Source: CAZTPJ01 sp964614515
Lineage (GTDB): Bacteria; Planctomycetota; Phycisphaerae; Phycisphaerales; UBA1924
Length of the DNA stretch: 64,000 bases
Assembly: GCA_964614515.1 (NCBI GenBank)
Contig: CAZTPJ010000003.1
Coordinates: 1-64,000, forward strand
Direction of reading: 5' to 3'
In this document: positions 52,504 to 60,767 of the stretch, piece after piece
How the letters are laid out: every line of letters begins with the position of its first letter
Numbering within the stretch: the stretch's first letter is position 1
Translations under genes and position numbers: made by a program
Notes under the pieces: generated by a model
What the model saw: only the letters and a program-made list of their open reading frames with translations
The model's database searches: none
Told to the model about the DNA's origin: nothing

Positions 52504-53415
52504 TTACGGGCACCCGGCGTTGAACGCATTGCCAAAGCACAGGAAATCAAAGATATCACAGACGCCCAGCCCCGTGCTGGTGTCGCAGTCACACGCATAC
52601 GGATCGCCCGCACTGAAGCGATTGCCGAAGCAGAGGAAGTCGAAGATGTCGAGCACGCCCACACCGGTCGATGTGTCGCAGTCGGCGTAGCACTGCTGCA
52701 CTTCGCCGATGATGGCCAGGCCGCGGATGTCGGCGAAGCCCGTCGCGCCGATCAAACTGAAGTTTCCATTGCCTGGATCGATGCGGATCAGGTTCATCCG
52801 GGCGCCATAGAGGGTGCCGTCGGCGGCGAACTCGAGCGCTTGCGAATCGCCGCCGAAGCCCATTCCGCCGATCAATGTGGCAGCGCCTGTCGCCACGTCG
52901 ATCGAGTAGAGCCGCTCGGGCACGACACCTAGACCGAAGAGATTGTCACCGGCGTCGAACGCGAGGGCCTGGATGTCAGGCCGGATCATTGATCCGATGA
53001 TGGTGACCGCGCCCGAACTCATGTCCACGACGCCAAGCGTGTCCGGCACCAGCGTGTCGGCTGGACTGAACGCCACGAACAGGCGATCGTTCGAGTCAAA
53101 CGCCATGCCGCGAGCGCTGGTTGCAACGGGCGCGCCGGTCAACGTGAGAAATGGACTCCCCGCGCCGGTGAAGGGATCGATCTGATTTAACTGCGTCGCG
53201 CTGGACATGGTGAACAGACGGTCCTGGGAATCCGACGCGGCCGCGTTCGCGCTGACGCCCGCGTTGCCCACCAGTGAACCAGCGCCGGTGCCGAGGTCAA
53301 TGCGATACACCTCGCCGTTGGACGAGAACCCATACATCGTCGGCTGCGCCAGCGCTGCGGTCGCGCACGACCCGACCAGACCGGCTGCGACGAGAATTCG
53401 AGTGCCCCCTGCCAT
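52504..53415 (-). CDS. Secreted beta-propeller-like protein with cysteine-rich tail, paralogue
   Basis: 303 residues. The second methionine (MAGGTRIL) stands six bases after AGGAGG and was preferred to the first (53421), which abuts it. After the signal peptide come short propeller repeats (YRIDLGTGAGSLVG, NQIDPFTGAGSPFLTL, YSIDVATGAATLIGG, IRIDPGNGNFSLIGA), clearly related to the protein at 49692-50618. The shared tail is at 52507-52692. It is the first of three tail-bearing genes in a row and is followed after two bases by the S8 protease start. Confidence 0.82.
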   Translation of the reverse strand: MAGGTRILVAAGLVGSCATAALAQPTMYGFSSNGEVYRIDLGTGAGSLVGNAGVSANAAASDSQDRLFTMSSATQLNQIDPFTGAGSPFLTLTGAPVATSARGMAFDSNDRLFVAFSPADTLVPDTLGVVDMSSGAVTIIGSMIRPDIQALAFDAGDNLFGLGVVPERLYSIDVATGAATLIGGMGFGGDSQALEFAADGTLYGARMNLIRIDPGNGNFSLIGATGFADIRGLAIIGEVQQCYADCDTSTGVGVLDIFDFLCFGNRFSAGDPYACDCDTSTGLGVCDIFDFLCFGNAFNAGCP

Positions 53416-53537
53416 GATCATCCTCCTTCAGTGTTTTCCGGAGTCGCCGCGCAGGCCACCGTTGGCCAGTGTACCCGAGCGTCAATCCCACTGCAAGCGC
53501 TTCGCGTGCTCGTCCGCCCGTTATCGGACAACGCTGC

Positions 53538-54929
53538 TCACCTGACGATCCCCCCGACCATCACTTCCACGCCGATCGCCGCCGTCAGGCACACTCCAAG
53601 CACCACCATCATCCGCCAATGCAGAACAAACATCATCACGCACGCGGCGAGGGCGATCGCCGCAAGCCACACATGGACACTGCCAACCTCCGGCCAGACA
53701 AAACTGGCCGGTCCCGCCCGCACGCGACTCACATTCGCGAAGATTGCATGAATCGCGAACCACAGCGCGAGGTTCAGGATCACGCCGACGATCGACGCGG
53801 TCACGGCCGTCAAGGCGTGCGCGAGGTGGCGATGGCCCTCAAGTCTCTCGATAAACGGCGCGCCGGCAAAGATCCACAGGAAGCACGGCGCGAACGTCGC
53901 CCACGTGGCCACCACCGACGCCAGGATCGCCCCGCCCATCGGCGACAGGGGGGCTGGCGCGTGATACGCCCCCAGGAAGCCGACGAACTGCAGCACCATG
54001 ATCAGCGGGCCCGGTGTGGTCTCCGCGAGGGCCAGTCCAAGGATCATCTCCTCGGGCGAGAGCCACGCATACACCTCCACGGCCTGCTGCGCCACATACG
54101 CCAGCACGGCGTAGGCCCCGCCGAAGGTCACCACGGCCGTCTTGCTGAAGAACACGCCCTGCTGCACATACATGGACGTCGGGCCGAAGATCAGCGCCAG
54201 AGCCGCGATCGGTCCCCACCAGACCACAAGCCACACGACGATCACCCCGATGGTCCGCCGCGCGAGCGCTTTGCCCCCCCCTTGTCCGCGCGCGGGCGCT
54301 CCACCCTCATTCTCCATCTTGCGCAGCAGAGAGGGAAACTCGCCCGGGACCATGCGCCCGACAACAAGCCCCACCACCGCCGCCGAGGCGATGATGATGG
54401 GAAACGGCACGCCGAAGAAGAAGATCGCCGCGAACGCCGCGCCAGCCAGAACCCGCGTCGTCCGGGAGCGCAGCGTCCTGCGACCAATGCGAATGAGCGC
54501 TTCGATGACGATGGCCACCACGGCCGCGGACAATCCCGCCAGGCCCGCGAGGATGAACCGCGATTCACCCCACAGAACATACACCACGCTCAGCGCGAGG
54601 ATCGAGATGAACCCGGGCAACACGAACAGCACCCCGGCCGCGAGTCCCCCGCGAAGGCCGTGCAGCAGCCACCCGACATACGTCGCCAGTTGCATCGCTT
54701 CGGGGCCTGGGAGCAACATGCAGTAGTTCAGCGCGTGCAGGAACTGTCGCTCGGTGATCCATCGCCGCTGTTCAACCAGGATGCGGTGCATCAGGGCGAT
54801 CTGCCCGGCGGGTCCGCCGAAACTCAGCAGGCCGATGATGATCCACACGCGGATCGCGTCGCCCCACCTCACCCCGCTCGCGGCGGTGTCGGGGGGGGCG
54901 ATGGGGTTCGCGGGCGGTGAACCGGTCAT
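53538..54929 (-). CDS. chrA: Chromate/anion transporter ChrA (two-domain)
   Basis: 463 residues with about 12 hydrophobic segments in two homologous CHR halves. The N-half has FGGPAGQIALMHR and MLLPGPEAMQLATY, the C-half FSKTAVVTFGGAYAVLAYV and LAETTPGPLIMVLQFVG: the paired FGGx and PGP motifs of the CHR family. It exports chromate or related anions in exchange for other ions. The ATG at 54929 (MTGSPPAN) was chosen because it starts the conserved N-terminus. It stands alone and is divergent from the small secreted protein. Confidence 0.92.
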   Translation of the reverse strand: MTGSPPANPIAPPDTAASGVRWGDAIRVWIIIGLLSFGGPAGQIALMHRILVEQRRWITERQFLHALNYCMLLPGPEAMQLATYVGWLLHGLRGGLAAGVLFVLPGFISILALSVVYVLWGESRFILAGLAGLSAAVVAIVIEALIRIGRRTLRSRTTRVLAGAAFAAIFFFGVPFPIIIASAAVVGLVVGRMVPGEFPSLLRKMENEGGAPARGQGGGKALARRTIGVIVVWLVVWWGPIAALALIFGPTSMYVQQGVFFSKTAVVTFGGAYAVLAYVAQQAVEVYAWLSPEEMILGLALAETTPGPLIMVLQFVGFLGAYHAPAPLSPMGGAILASVVATWATFAPCFLWIFAGAPFIERLEGHRHLAHALTAVTASIVGVILNLALWFAIHAIFANVSRVRAGPASFVWPEVGSVHVWLAAIALAACVMMFVLHWRMMVVLGVCLTAAIGVEVMVGGIVR

Positions 54930-55177
54930 GGGCAGGATGGTACGGGGCCGTGAACCCAGCACTGTGCCCGCCGGCGAGCACCCCAACCGGCGAAGAGTGG
55001 CCAGCGTCGGCGGCCTCTGGCCACATCAGCAAAAAACCATGCGGGGACTTGCAATTCGCGGCGATTTCCGGTGCAATAGTGGTCGCGGCCCGCGCGTTGG
55101 GCGGGCAGCATCGGCGAGGTTCCCCACGCGGGGCGCGATGGGGAACCCACGCGGACTTTTACGAAAGGGAATGGATC

Positions 55178-55552
55178 ATGCATCGCAGAACGAGTTTGAC
55201 GTGTCTTTCGATCCTCGCGCTGGTCGCCGCGGTCTTCGCGCTGGCCATGCCCGCCAACGTGCACGCCAACGACACGGACTTCATCCCCGGCTCGATCGTC
55301 GGGCGCTGCGTTGACGAGAAGGGTGAGCCCGTGGCCGGGGCGCAGGTGCGTCTGACCGTCCCCGGCCCGCGCGGCCCGGTCGTCTTCGCCCGCACCGAGA
55401 CGGATCGTCGCGGCATGTTCGAGTTCCCCCGCGTCCGCCCCGGCCACTACGCCGTGCGGGCCGCCAAGCGCGAGGTCGGCACGGGCGCTGCACGCGCCTC
55501 CGTGCGACCCGGCCAGACCGTTCGCGTTCCGATCGAACTCTCCGGCCGCTGA
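55178..55552 (+). CDS. Small secreted carboxypeptidase-regulatory-like protein
   Basis: 124 residues. ATG at 55178 follows AAAGGGAATGG. A signal peptide (ending NVHAND) precedes one carboxypeptidase-regulatory-like (Cna-B) domain: GSIVGRCVDEKGEPVAGAQV, then TETDRRGMFEFPRVRPGHYAV. These small beta-sandwiches serve in surface adhesion or assembly. Its own terminator follows at 55610. It has no tail of the other secreted proteins. It is divergent from chrA. Confidence 0.82.
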   Translation: MHRRTSLTCLSILALVAAVFALAMPANVHANDTDFIPGSIVGRCVDEKGEPVAGAQVRLTVPGPRGPVVFARTETDRRGMFEFPRVRPGHYAVRAAKREVGTGAARASVRPGQTVRVPIELSGR

Positions 55553-55609
55553 ACCTTCGCACGCCGCAATCGACGGGCACGCGAAGTTCCATCTCCGCCG
55601 ACAACCACA

Positions 55610-55642
55610 CGGGCCGCCTCACACCACGAGGCGGCCCGTTGT
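55610..55642 (+). terminator. Probable terminator after the small secreted protein
   Basis: CGGGCCGCCTC (55610-55620) and GAGGCGGCCCG (55628-55638) pair perfectly around a seven-base loop, followed by TTGT. The stem is very strong but the T-run is short, so termination may be partial. It lies 58 bases after the stop at 55552. Confidence 0.75.
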
Positions 55643-55645
55643 CAT

Positions 55646-55735
55646 CGTGGGCCATGGCCATCGCGCTGGATGGCCATGCTGGGGCTTCGGGTGCCATGGC
55701 CATTCCTCTGGATGGCCATGCCGTCGCGCGGGGTA
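55646..55735. repeat. GCCATGGCCATC palindrome copies
   Basis: Two tandem copies of the element GGGCCATGGCCATCGCGCTG-GATGGCCATGC (about 55646-55680 and 55691-55725). Further copies lie at 9170-9200, 13620-13655 and 33178-33200. Each can fold as GGCCATC...GATGGCC. The rest of 55736-55998 includes a copy of the CACCGCGGAGGCC family (55760-55800) and no gene. Confidence 0.88.
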
Positions 55736-55998
55736 CATCCATCGCATCCCGCAAACCCTGATTCACCGCGGAGGCCCGGAGAGCGCAGAGAATGAAACCA
55801 TGGCTTTCCCTCTCGGTGTACTCTGTGCCTCGGTGGTGGAACTGTCCTTGAAGGCGTCTGGGACGAAACCCCGGGCCATCACGATCCTGCGGCGATCTGC
55901 GTCGAACGCGCTGCGATTTGCAGCGATCGCGCCTTGGCCAACACGCCACCAGGGTCTTCCCTGACGACCAAACAACGATCGCATAGCCTTACACAGGA

Positions 55999-56187
55999 GC
56001 TTAAGAGCCTTATGCAAGAGCTTAAGAGCCTTGTGCAACTCCTGCACAGCCATATGCAGGAGCTTAAGAGTCTTGTGCAAGAGCTTAAGAGCCTTGCACA
56101 ACTCCTGTGTGGCCTTGCACAGGAGCTTAAGAGCCTTGCACAACTCCTGTGCAGCCTTGCACAATCGCTTCAGCACTGTGCTGAACT
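55999..56187. repeat. 21-bp tandem array, nine units of two alternating types
   Basis: Nine contiguous 21-bp units start at 55999, 56020, 56041, 56062, 56083, 56104, 56125, 56146 and 56167. Type a reads GCTTAAGAGCCTTGTGCAAGA, type b reads CCTGTGTGGCCTTGCACAGGA, in the order a a b a a b a b a-like. In the + frame it spells heptads of the QELKSL type (predicting a coiled coil); the - strand also spells leucine heptads (CKALKLL). It lies 245 bases before the FRG-domain gene. Candidate short ORFs through it lack ribosome sites, so I call no CDS. Confidence 0.95.
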
Positions 56188-56431
56188 CCCGCGCGGCCGT
56201 GCCTCGGACCCCCGCAAGCCACCCCGGCCGCCGGGGGAGGGTCACAGGAGACATGGAGACACGGAGAAGAGGCTCGCAACCTTCTACGATAGACGTTGAT
56301 CCACTCACGACCGACGCGAAGCCCAATGTACGCCCACCACGCTCACTCAATGGGACATCCCCGTCTAACCGGATACCAAAAACACTGAGATCGAGGGAAT
56401 CGATCCCGGTGCTTGATTGAGGACCATTTCC

Positions 56432-57418
56432 GTGGCAACAAACCTCAACCCGCCGTTCGTTGAAGTGATCACGATGGAGTCCGCCGACGCATTCCTAGAC
56501 TACCTGCGTCTATCCAACACCGTCTGGGGCGAGGACCTCGATCCGTCGCCATGGGTGTTTCGAGGCCATGCGAATGCGGACTGGCACTTAATGCCGCGAG
56601 CGAGGCGACCGGATGGACGCCGCATCCTCATGCCACTAATTGAGCAGTACATTCGCACCAAGCGACCCAACTGGCACTGGAATGCCGACGCATTCGACGA
56701 TGCACTATCCCAGCCACAGGCTCTGAAGGGGAATTCCGACATATTCAATAGAGTGTATGAGGTCCAACAATACATTGAATGCACTGCTATATCGCAGTTC
56801 GCTCAACTCGCCGACGAGGTTGGCCTTAGGCTGGAGGAACAACCCCTTGACATGCCAAGCCGTTACGGCGACACTCTGACAATTGCTGCCGCGCTCGCCC
56901 AGCACCACGGAGTGCCCACCGCACTCATGGATTGGACGCGCGATCCACTGGTGGCCGCCTTCTTCGCCGCCGAAGCGTCGGCTGACTCCCACTCAGTTGC
57001 AGTCTGGGCGCTCAACACCGAACGGGCATGTGACCCGCCCGGGATGATCGGAGGAACAGGTATTGGTTTGTACTCCTGTCCCCAATGGGCGCACAGCTTC
57101 CTTCACGCTCAATCCGGCCTCTTCATATACATGAATGGCACCTTTCCGCACAACCACCTACTTCGACAAGGGCGGTGGCCATGCCTGCTCGACGTTATGT
57201 CCAATAACAAAAAATCTGAATCAGTTGAAGGGAGCGTCCGAAAGATAATCCTGTCGAGCGCCCATGCGGTCCGACTTCAGAGGCTTCTCCTTCGAGAACG
57301 TATCTCGCGGGCCCATCTCATGCCGACGTTTGACAACGTCCAAGCCACCTTGTTGAACCGGTGGCGGATGCGGGCTAAGGAATTGCAAACTGCTCGACCA
57401 ACCAGCCAAGAAAGCTAG
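56432..57418 (+). CDS. FRG-domain protein
   Basis: 328 residues. The GTG at 56432 stands eight bases after GAGGA; a TTG at 56417 and an ATG at 56474 are alternatives. The FRG domain is clear: WVFRGHANADWHLMPRARR at about 41-60 and AQHHGVPTALMDWTRDPLVAAFFAAE near 160-185. FRG proteins occur in phage-defence and mobile regions and share a nuclease-like or ligand-binding core of uncertain chemistry. The C-terminal 150 residues are unassigned. The gene has lower G+C than its surroundings and lies between a tandem array and repeats, which suggests horizontal transfer. Confidence 0.8.
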   Translation: MATNLNPPFVEVITMESADAFLDYLRLSNTVWGEDLDPSPWVFRGHANADWHLMPRARRPDGRRILMPLIEQYIRTKRPNWHWNADAFDDALSQPQALKGNSDIFNRVYEVQQYIECTAISQFAQLADEVGLRLEEQPLDMPSRYGDTLTIAAALAQHHGVPTALMDWTRDPLVAAFFAAEASADSHSVAVWALNTERACDPPGMIGGTGIGLYSCPQWAHSFLHAQSGLFIYMNGTFPHNHLLRQGRWPCLLDVMSNNKKSESVEGSVRKIILSSAHAVRLQRLLLRERISRAHLMPTFDNVQATLLNRWRMRAKELQTARPTSQES

Positions 57419-57956
57419 CTTGGCGCACGGTGCCGTGGTCTCGTCTTCGTCGCCGAGTGCCATGGCCTCATCCTCGGGGCCATGCAGGGGGTGCAAGGGT
57501 GAACGCATGGTCACACCTTTGTCCAGACCACGGCTCGGGGCATCGCCACGCAGGGCGATTCCACCCGACGATCCTGGACTCGTCGCCCGACAATCGAAGC
57601 GATTGTCGGGGCACCCCCCCCCATTCTCTTCTTCGCGGCCTTCGCCCCCCTTCGCATCTTCGCGCTGAACTCCCCCCGGCTTCACATCACACGCTCCGCG
57701 AACTCTGCGTAATCTCCGCGGTCTCTGCGTACCGCTCCCTTCCCGGGCGGCGTGTCGCTTACGGACACCCCGCGCTTCGCGGTCGCTTTGAATCCCGCCG
57801 CGAGGCGTCCTATGCTCATCCCCACGCGGGATGGGTCGGCTGTGTCTGGCCGATCCGCCCTTCGCGGGGCACAACACCGCGTATTCGGACGTTGATGGTT
57901 ATCCGCACACCAGGCCCGCGATGGCTCACGCCGCTTCGCCCGGCCGACACGGGGAG
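57419..57956. repeat. Repeat-filled spacer between the FRG gene and sat
   Basis: About 540 bases without a supported gene. It holds GGTGCCGTGG-type and GCATGGTCACACC pieces (57425-57530, resembling 34880-34990), then a reverse-oriented copy of the CGCGAAGGTCGCGAAG/CTCTGCG family (57605-57735). The end may contain the sat promoter, which I could not define. GGGGAG at 57951-57956 is the sat ribosome binding site. Confidence 0.7.
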
Positions 57957-57962
57957 ATGCTC

Positions 57963-59129
57963 ATGCAGGGCTTGATCGGGGCACACGGGGGACCGCTTGT
58001 CAACAGAGTCGCCGACGCCGCGCGGGCGGAAGCCCTTCGCAAAGAGGCCGCGGGGCTGCCTCGCATCAATCTGAGTCTCAAGCAATCCTGCGATCTCGAA
58101 CTCCTGGGCATCGGCGGGTACAGCCCGCTGACCGGGTTCATGGGCTCGGATGACTTCGAGAGCGTCTGCCGCCACATGAAACTGACCTCCGGCGATGTGT
58201 GGTCGATCCCCGTGCTCCTGTCGGTCAACAAGGACCAGCAGCCGGGGATCAACGCACGCGTGGCGCTGTTCGCACCCAACGGCACGTTGCAGGCGGTGAT
58301 GACAGTCAAGGAAGAGTTCATGCACAACAAGACGCTGGAGATTCCCAGCGTCTTTCGCACCGAAGACCCCGCGCACCCGGGCGCAGCGCAGGTGCTGGCC
58401 GAGGGTGAGGTCTGTCTGGGCGGGCCTGTGGATGTCGTGACGGTGTGTGTGGATCCCTCCGGTCCCGAGGCGTTCCTGTCGCAGCGGCTCACGCCCGCGC
58501 AGACCCGCGCGGAGTTTCAGAAGCGCGGCTGGAAGCGCGTCGTCGCGTTCCAGACACGTAACCCCATCCACCGCGCCCACGAATACGTCTGCAAGTGCGC
58601 CCAGGAAGTCTGCGACGGCCTGCTCATTCACCCCCTCGTCGGCGAGACGAAAAAGGGCGACATTCCCGCCGATGTCCGCATGGAAGCCATCGCCGCGCTA
58701 ACCGCGAAGTATTTCAACCCCGCCACGACGATGGTCAGCGTGCTCCCCGCCGCCATGCGCTACGCCGGGCCGCGCGAAGCCATCCATCACGCCATCATGC
58801 GGAAGAACTACGGCTGCTCGCACTTCATCGTCGGACGCGATCACGCCGGCGTGGGCAACTATTACGGCACCTATGACGCCCAGAAGATCTTCGACGAGAT
58901 CGACGGCGACAACCTCGGCATCGAACCGCTCATGTTCGAGCACACAGGATACAGCAAGTCCTATGGCGGCATGGTCTCGGGCAAAACCTATCCCAAACTC
59001 GAAGGCGACATCATCAATCTCTCCGGCACGGCCGTACGCGACATGCTCGCCAAAGGCGAACGCCCGCCGATGGAGTTCTCACGGCCGGAAGTGGCCGATG
59101 TGCTGATCAAATGGGCCTGGGGGCAGTAA
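57963..59129 (+). CDS. sat: Sulfate adenylyltransferase (ATP sulfurylase)
   Basis: 388 residues, a complete homomeric ATP sulfurylase that makes APS from sulfate and ATP. Motifs: SDLELLGIGGYSPLTGFMG-like N-terminus, VAFQTRNPIHRAHEY with the HxxH, HPLVGETKKGDIP, FIVGRDHAGVGNYYG, and the C-terminal NLSGTAVRDMLAKGE. No APS kinase domain is attached. The ATG at 57963 was chosen as it lies six bases after GGGGAG; upstream in-frame ATGs at 57921 and 57957 are alternatives. It is not next to other sulfur genes. The gene ends just before RHS remnants. Confidence 0.94.
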   Translation: MQGLIGAHGGPLVNRVADAARAEALRKEAAGLPRINLSLKQSCDLELLGIGGYSPLTGFMGSDDFESVCRHMKLTSGDVWSIPVLLSVNKDQQPGINARVALFAPNGTLQAVMTVKEEFMHNKTLEIPSVFRTEDPAHPGAAQVLAEGEVCLGGPVDVVTVCVDPSGPEAFLSQRLTPAQTRAEFQKRGWKRVVAFQTRNPIHRAHEYVCKCAQEVCDGLLIHPLVGETKKGDIPADVRMEAIAALTAKYFNPATTMVSVLPAAMRYAGPREAIHHAIMRKNYGCSHFIVGRDHAGVGNYYGTYDAQKIFDEIDGDNLGIEPLMFEHTGYSKSYGGMVSGKTYPKLEGDIINLSGTAVRDMLAKGERPPMEFSRPEVADVLIKWAWGQ

Positions 59130-59289
59130 GCCCGCGGCGGCGGCGAAGCGGCGGCCGTCAAACGCCACGACAGCGCGTTGTGCCCGCTGAGGCCGTGGCG
59201 TGCCCGTGCTGGTCGCGGTGTGACCGTGCCGGTCGAGGTGTGACCGTGCCATCGCGGCGTGACCGTGCCGGTCGAGGTGTGCCCGTGCC

Positions 59290-59640
59290 ATTGCCCCAAT
59301 CCACATCGCGGTCGAGCGATTCATTCGCCACGTTGTACGCCGCGCCATCCCACTCGAAGTCGCCGATGTCGAGGTAATCCGCGTCGCCGTTGGAGTTGTA
59401 CGCATGATGCGACCAGTTCCCCGGCTGCGTCAGCGTCCAGATCTCATCGCGCGTGCCATCATCCGCCGAGGTCAATCGCCCCAGCCCATCGTTCGTGTAC
59501 GTCGTCGTGAAGGCGCCATGCACATGATCCGTCTGCCCCACGATGTTCATCCATTGGCCCGCGGATGAGCCATACGTCACGCCGACATCATAAAAGTCGC
59601 GGTCCGTCGTGAGATCCTTCGTCCACGTCGAACGGATCAA
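59290..59640 (-). pseudogene. RHS-repeat fragment, truncated at both ends
   Basis: In the minus frame the text RSTWTKDLTTDRDFYDVGVTYG, VHGAFTTTYTNDGLGRLTSAD, WTLTQPGNWSHHAYNSNGDADYLDIGDFEW and YNVANESLDRDVDWGNGTGTP matches the beginning of the larger RHS fragment at 60768-62607. It is cut 5' by a GATCGAAGCGATCATGG repeat (59640 on) and 3' (below 59290) by a direct-repeat stretch of GTGACCGTGCC units that replaces the rest of the gene. There is no start codon with a ribosome binding site. It is a remnant of an RHS/YD-repeat gene. Confidence 0.8.
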
Positions 59641-59784
59641 GCGCCCGAGGCACCAAGATCGAAGCGATCATGGCGGCACGTCGAAAGTCATCTTGATGCC
59701 ACCCCGCCACGGCACCGCCAGATTCTTAATGCCACACTGCCCTACCTCTCGCATAAATACGATCTTGACGCCACTTCGCAACGT

Positions 59785-60714
59785 TCAAGGCGAGGCGGAA
59801 GCGGATCCATCACGAACTCGCAACTGCTCGAAGTACTCACGTGTGAGTGTCGGATCTAGAGTTTGATAATAAGCGATCACCAGGTCGATCTTCGCCCGAA
59901 TGCGAATACTTGTCTCGGCGGCGGTCCACAACTGTGAAACCGGCGTAAACAGCGAAGCCGCGATAACATTGAAGTCATCCTCAGGCGTGTTCTGGCAATA
60001 GGCTATCAGGAAACCATCCGCCCACAACTTTTGGGATGATAGCTGACGTTCTGAAACCGGCACACTCTGGTATACGAAACCGCCCGGATTGATCGCATTC
60101 CATCGTTCCCAAAGGACTGATGGGGGATATCGCCGCAAGAACAGACTTGATAGTTCATGGTGAAACAACTGCTCAAGACGATTCTCCGATGAGTCGAGCG
60201 CCTTAGCAACCTCCGCATTACCAAGAACAAATATGCGTTCGATGCGTATGTAGATACTGGTGTTGTAGAATGTGGCCTTCCCGGGCCTATCATACAGCCG
60301 CAAAGTACCTACAATGTATACATCTTTCAATACATCACACAATAGCGACGACGGATATTTACACATCGCCTGCCCTAGCACCTGTCGAGCAAAGCGAATA
60401 TCGCTCGCGGACGCGGGTGTTGCGGTGAGAGACACCGGCGGCTGTAGCCAATGTGCAGGAAAAATGTCTTCCGCACGTCCTGTGCGAATCGCAACGCATT
60501 CGTGCGTGTGCGAAGGTGGAGGAATTGTTTCCGCTCCTCCAATCTTGGCCGGCCCTTCTGGATGTGTTGGGGCTGCGGTTCCCAACGACCCGATCGGTCG
60601 CTTCTCGCGTTCGCACGCCGTGGCAGCAAGTATTGCTGCGCACAGCAACGCCAGCGGCAGGCCGCTCTTTGGCGTGCGACGGGGATCCAAAGGACCAGTA
60701 CACGAGAAATGCAT
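59785..60714 (-). CDS. Lipoprotein with HHExS motif, unknown
   Basis: About 309 residues. The methionine MHFSCTGPLDP at 60714 was preferred because AGGA precedes it at eight bases; GTG at 60762 directly abuts AGGAGG and would add 16 residues. A signal peptide ends in the lipobox LAATAC. The mature part has KYPSSLLCDVLKDVYIVGTLRLYD, RLEQLFHHELSSLFLRRYPP and later a Tyr-rich C-terminus. HHELSSLF resembles the metal site of some secreted zincins but lacks the second His of HExxH. It lies directly after the RHS fragment and could be its immunity or partner protein; that is inference. The gene is lower in G+C than the core genome. Confidence 0.7.
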   Translation of the reverse strand: MHFSCTGPLDPRRTPKSGLPLALLCAAILAATACEREKRPIGSLGTAAPTHPEGPAKIGGAETIPPPSHTHECVAIRTGRAEDIFPAHWLQPPVSLTATPASASDIRFARQVLGQAMCKYPSSLLCDVLKDVYIVGTLRLYDRPGKATFYNTSIYIRIERIFVLGNAEVAKALDSSENRLEQLFHHELSSLFLRRYPPSVLWERWNAINPGGFVYQSVPVSERQLSSQKLWADGFLIAYCQNTPEDDFNVIAASLFTPVSQLWTAAETSIRIRAKIDLVIAYYQTLDPTLTREYFEQLRVRDGSASASP

Positions 60715-60767
60715 GGGCACCATCCTGTCATGCGCACTGCACGGACTGATATTGTTCGTCACCCTCC

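Noticed and set aside
55934..56299. Coiled-coil protein encoded by the 21-bp array (plus strand) or on the minus strand
   Set aside because: Leucine heptads follow automatically from a 21-bp period; the plus frame starts with TTG and neither frame has a ribosome binding site.
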